Source: Verrucomicrobiaceae bacterium
Lineage (GTDB): Bacteria > Verrucomicrobiota > Verrucomicrobiia > Verrucomicrobiales > Verrucomicrobiaceae
Direction of reading: 5' to 3'
NCBI GenBank assembly: GCA_019694165.1
Contig: JAIBCL010000019.1
Span: forward strand, 1-64,000
Length of the DNA: 64,000 nucleotides
Shown piece by piece: positions 63,746-64,000 of this stretch. The position numbers and the translations under genes were made by a program. Positions within the stretch are counted from its first letter, which is position 1. The number at the start of each line of letters is the position of its first letter. The notes beneath the pieces are model-generated. The model searched no databases and was not told the origin of the DNA. It saw nothing but the letters and a program-made list of their open reading frames with translations.

Positions 63746-64000
63746 CCCCTTAAAAAACGCTGAAACCAAGTAAAATCAAGGCTTCCATGGGTTTTTTGTC
63801 GATTGACCGGTTTGCAGCGGATTGCGGGGAATAGCGGTGATTTGTGGCAAAAAGTGGATACAAAATGGATACACCATCGCTGGGTTAAAGCATAATCTGG
63901 TGGCCTCAATTTGGCTCCACCGTTTGTGCCGTCAGTCGAGGCAGCGAATCCACGGCAATCATGGGCCGCGTGCAGTCGGTAGTTGCCAAGGCCCCTTTGG
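63746..64000. other. AT-richer sequence after tRNA-Arg, cut by window edge
   Basis: No gene is visible. The base composition becomes more AT-rich than the preceding region (AAAAAACGC, GGTTTTTTGTCG, GCAAAAAGTGG). Two copies of TGGATACA occur at 63855-63862 and 63866-63873, eleven bases apart. An element integrated at the tRNA 3' end is possible, but the window ends before any integrase could be seen. Confidence 0.4.

Noticed and set aside
62623..63909. Long minus-strand open frame (428 codons) across malQ, the HAD gene and tRNA-Arg, containing a GRDRTCDQRI-like peptide
   Set aside because: The peptide is the well-known artefact of translating the antisense strand of a tRNA gene; the rest opposes two certain genes.

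Overview
The window reads as a chromosomal segment of a GC-rich member of the Verrucomicrobiota (PVC superphylum). Support: two very large secreted proteins of the PVC type (propeller, HEAT-like repeats, C-terminal CxxCH haem motif), two sulfatases, PQQ-type propellers, a ThuA-like protein and a long-form IspG. The recA gene also has a perfect TGTTC-N4-GAACA site, the SOS box I recall being reported for Verrucomicrobia. The genus cannot be fixed from this sequence.

Layout. 1-3334 (minus): CoaX pantothenate kinase, a ROK kinase, and an MFS/acyltransferase fusion cut by the window edge. 3721-9956: tandem DUF481 outer-membrane protein, a small membrane protein, an M23 peptidase, UppP, a DUF2062 protein and dGTPase (envelope and nucleotide housekeeping). 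10009-25085: an accessory block of secreted carbohydrate-related proteins. It holds a five-bladed propeller glycosidase-like protein, two Tat-exported proteins, a GH67-N-domain-like protein, two PQQ propellers, a sulfatase, a pectate lyase whose frame runs into a deacetylase-like protein, a porin and a lipoprotein. A MNT/HEPN pair sits among them. 25172-25393 holds the decayed start of a second porin. 25537-35792: IF-1, ThuA, a NeuD-type acetyltransferase and GT2 pair, Uma2, and a three-gene membrane glycosyltransferase/flippase-like operon. 35931-42597: PVC haem protein, di-haem oxidoreductase, IlvD. 42659-43362: HigBA-like toxin-antitoxin pair, flanked by two copies of the ilvD 3' end. 43541-48786: trmB-ispG-rseP (minus) divergent from recA. 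48840-58654: hydrolase, sulfatase, a 1,090-residue LamG/glycosidase-like protein, a GxxExxY protein between nonamer repeats, and a second PVC haem protein carrying two in-frame palindromic inserts. 58781-63745: rpmB, yqgE, a lipoprotein, a STAS protein, malQ, a HAD phosphatase and tRNA-Arg(UCU), after which base composition becomes more AT-rich up to the edge.

The main unexplained theme is small repetitive or palindromic DNA that interacts with reading frames. Two related palindromic elements lie in frame inside one haem-protein gene. Another double-hairpin element bridges a pectate lyase and a Tat protein without a stop codon. A nonamer repeat encodes the hydrophobic core of a signal peptide. 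Similar nonamer inverted repeats flank the GxxExxY gene, and a hairpin-rich inverted repeat fills the divergent promoter region at 16.7-16.9 kb. Most gene assignments rest on visible motifs; secreted-enzyme specificities are inferences.
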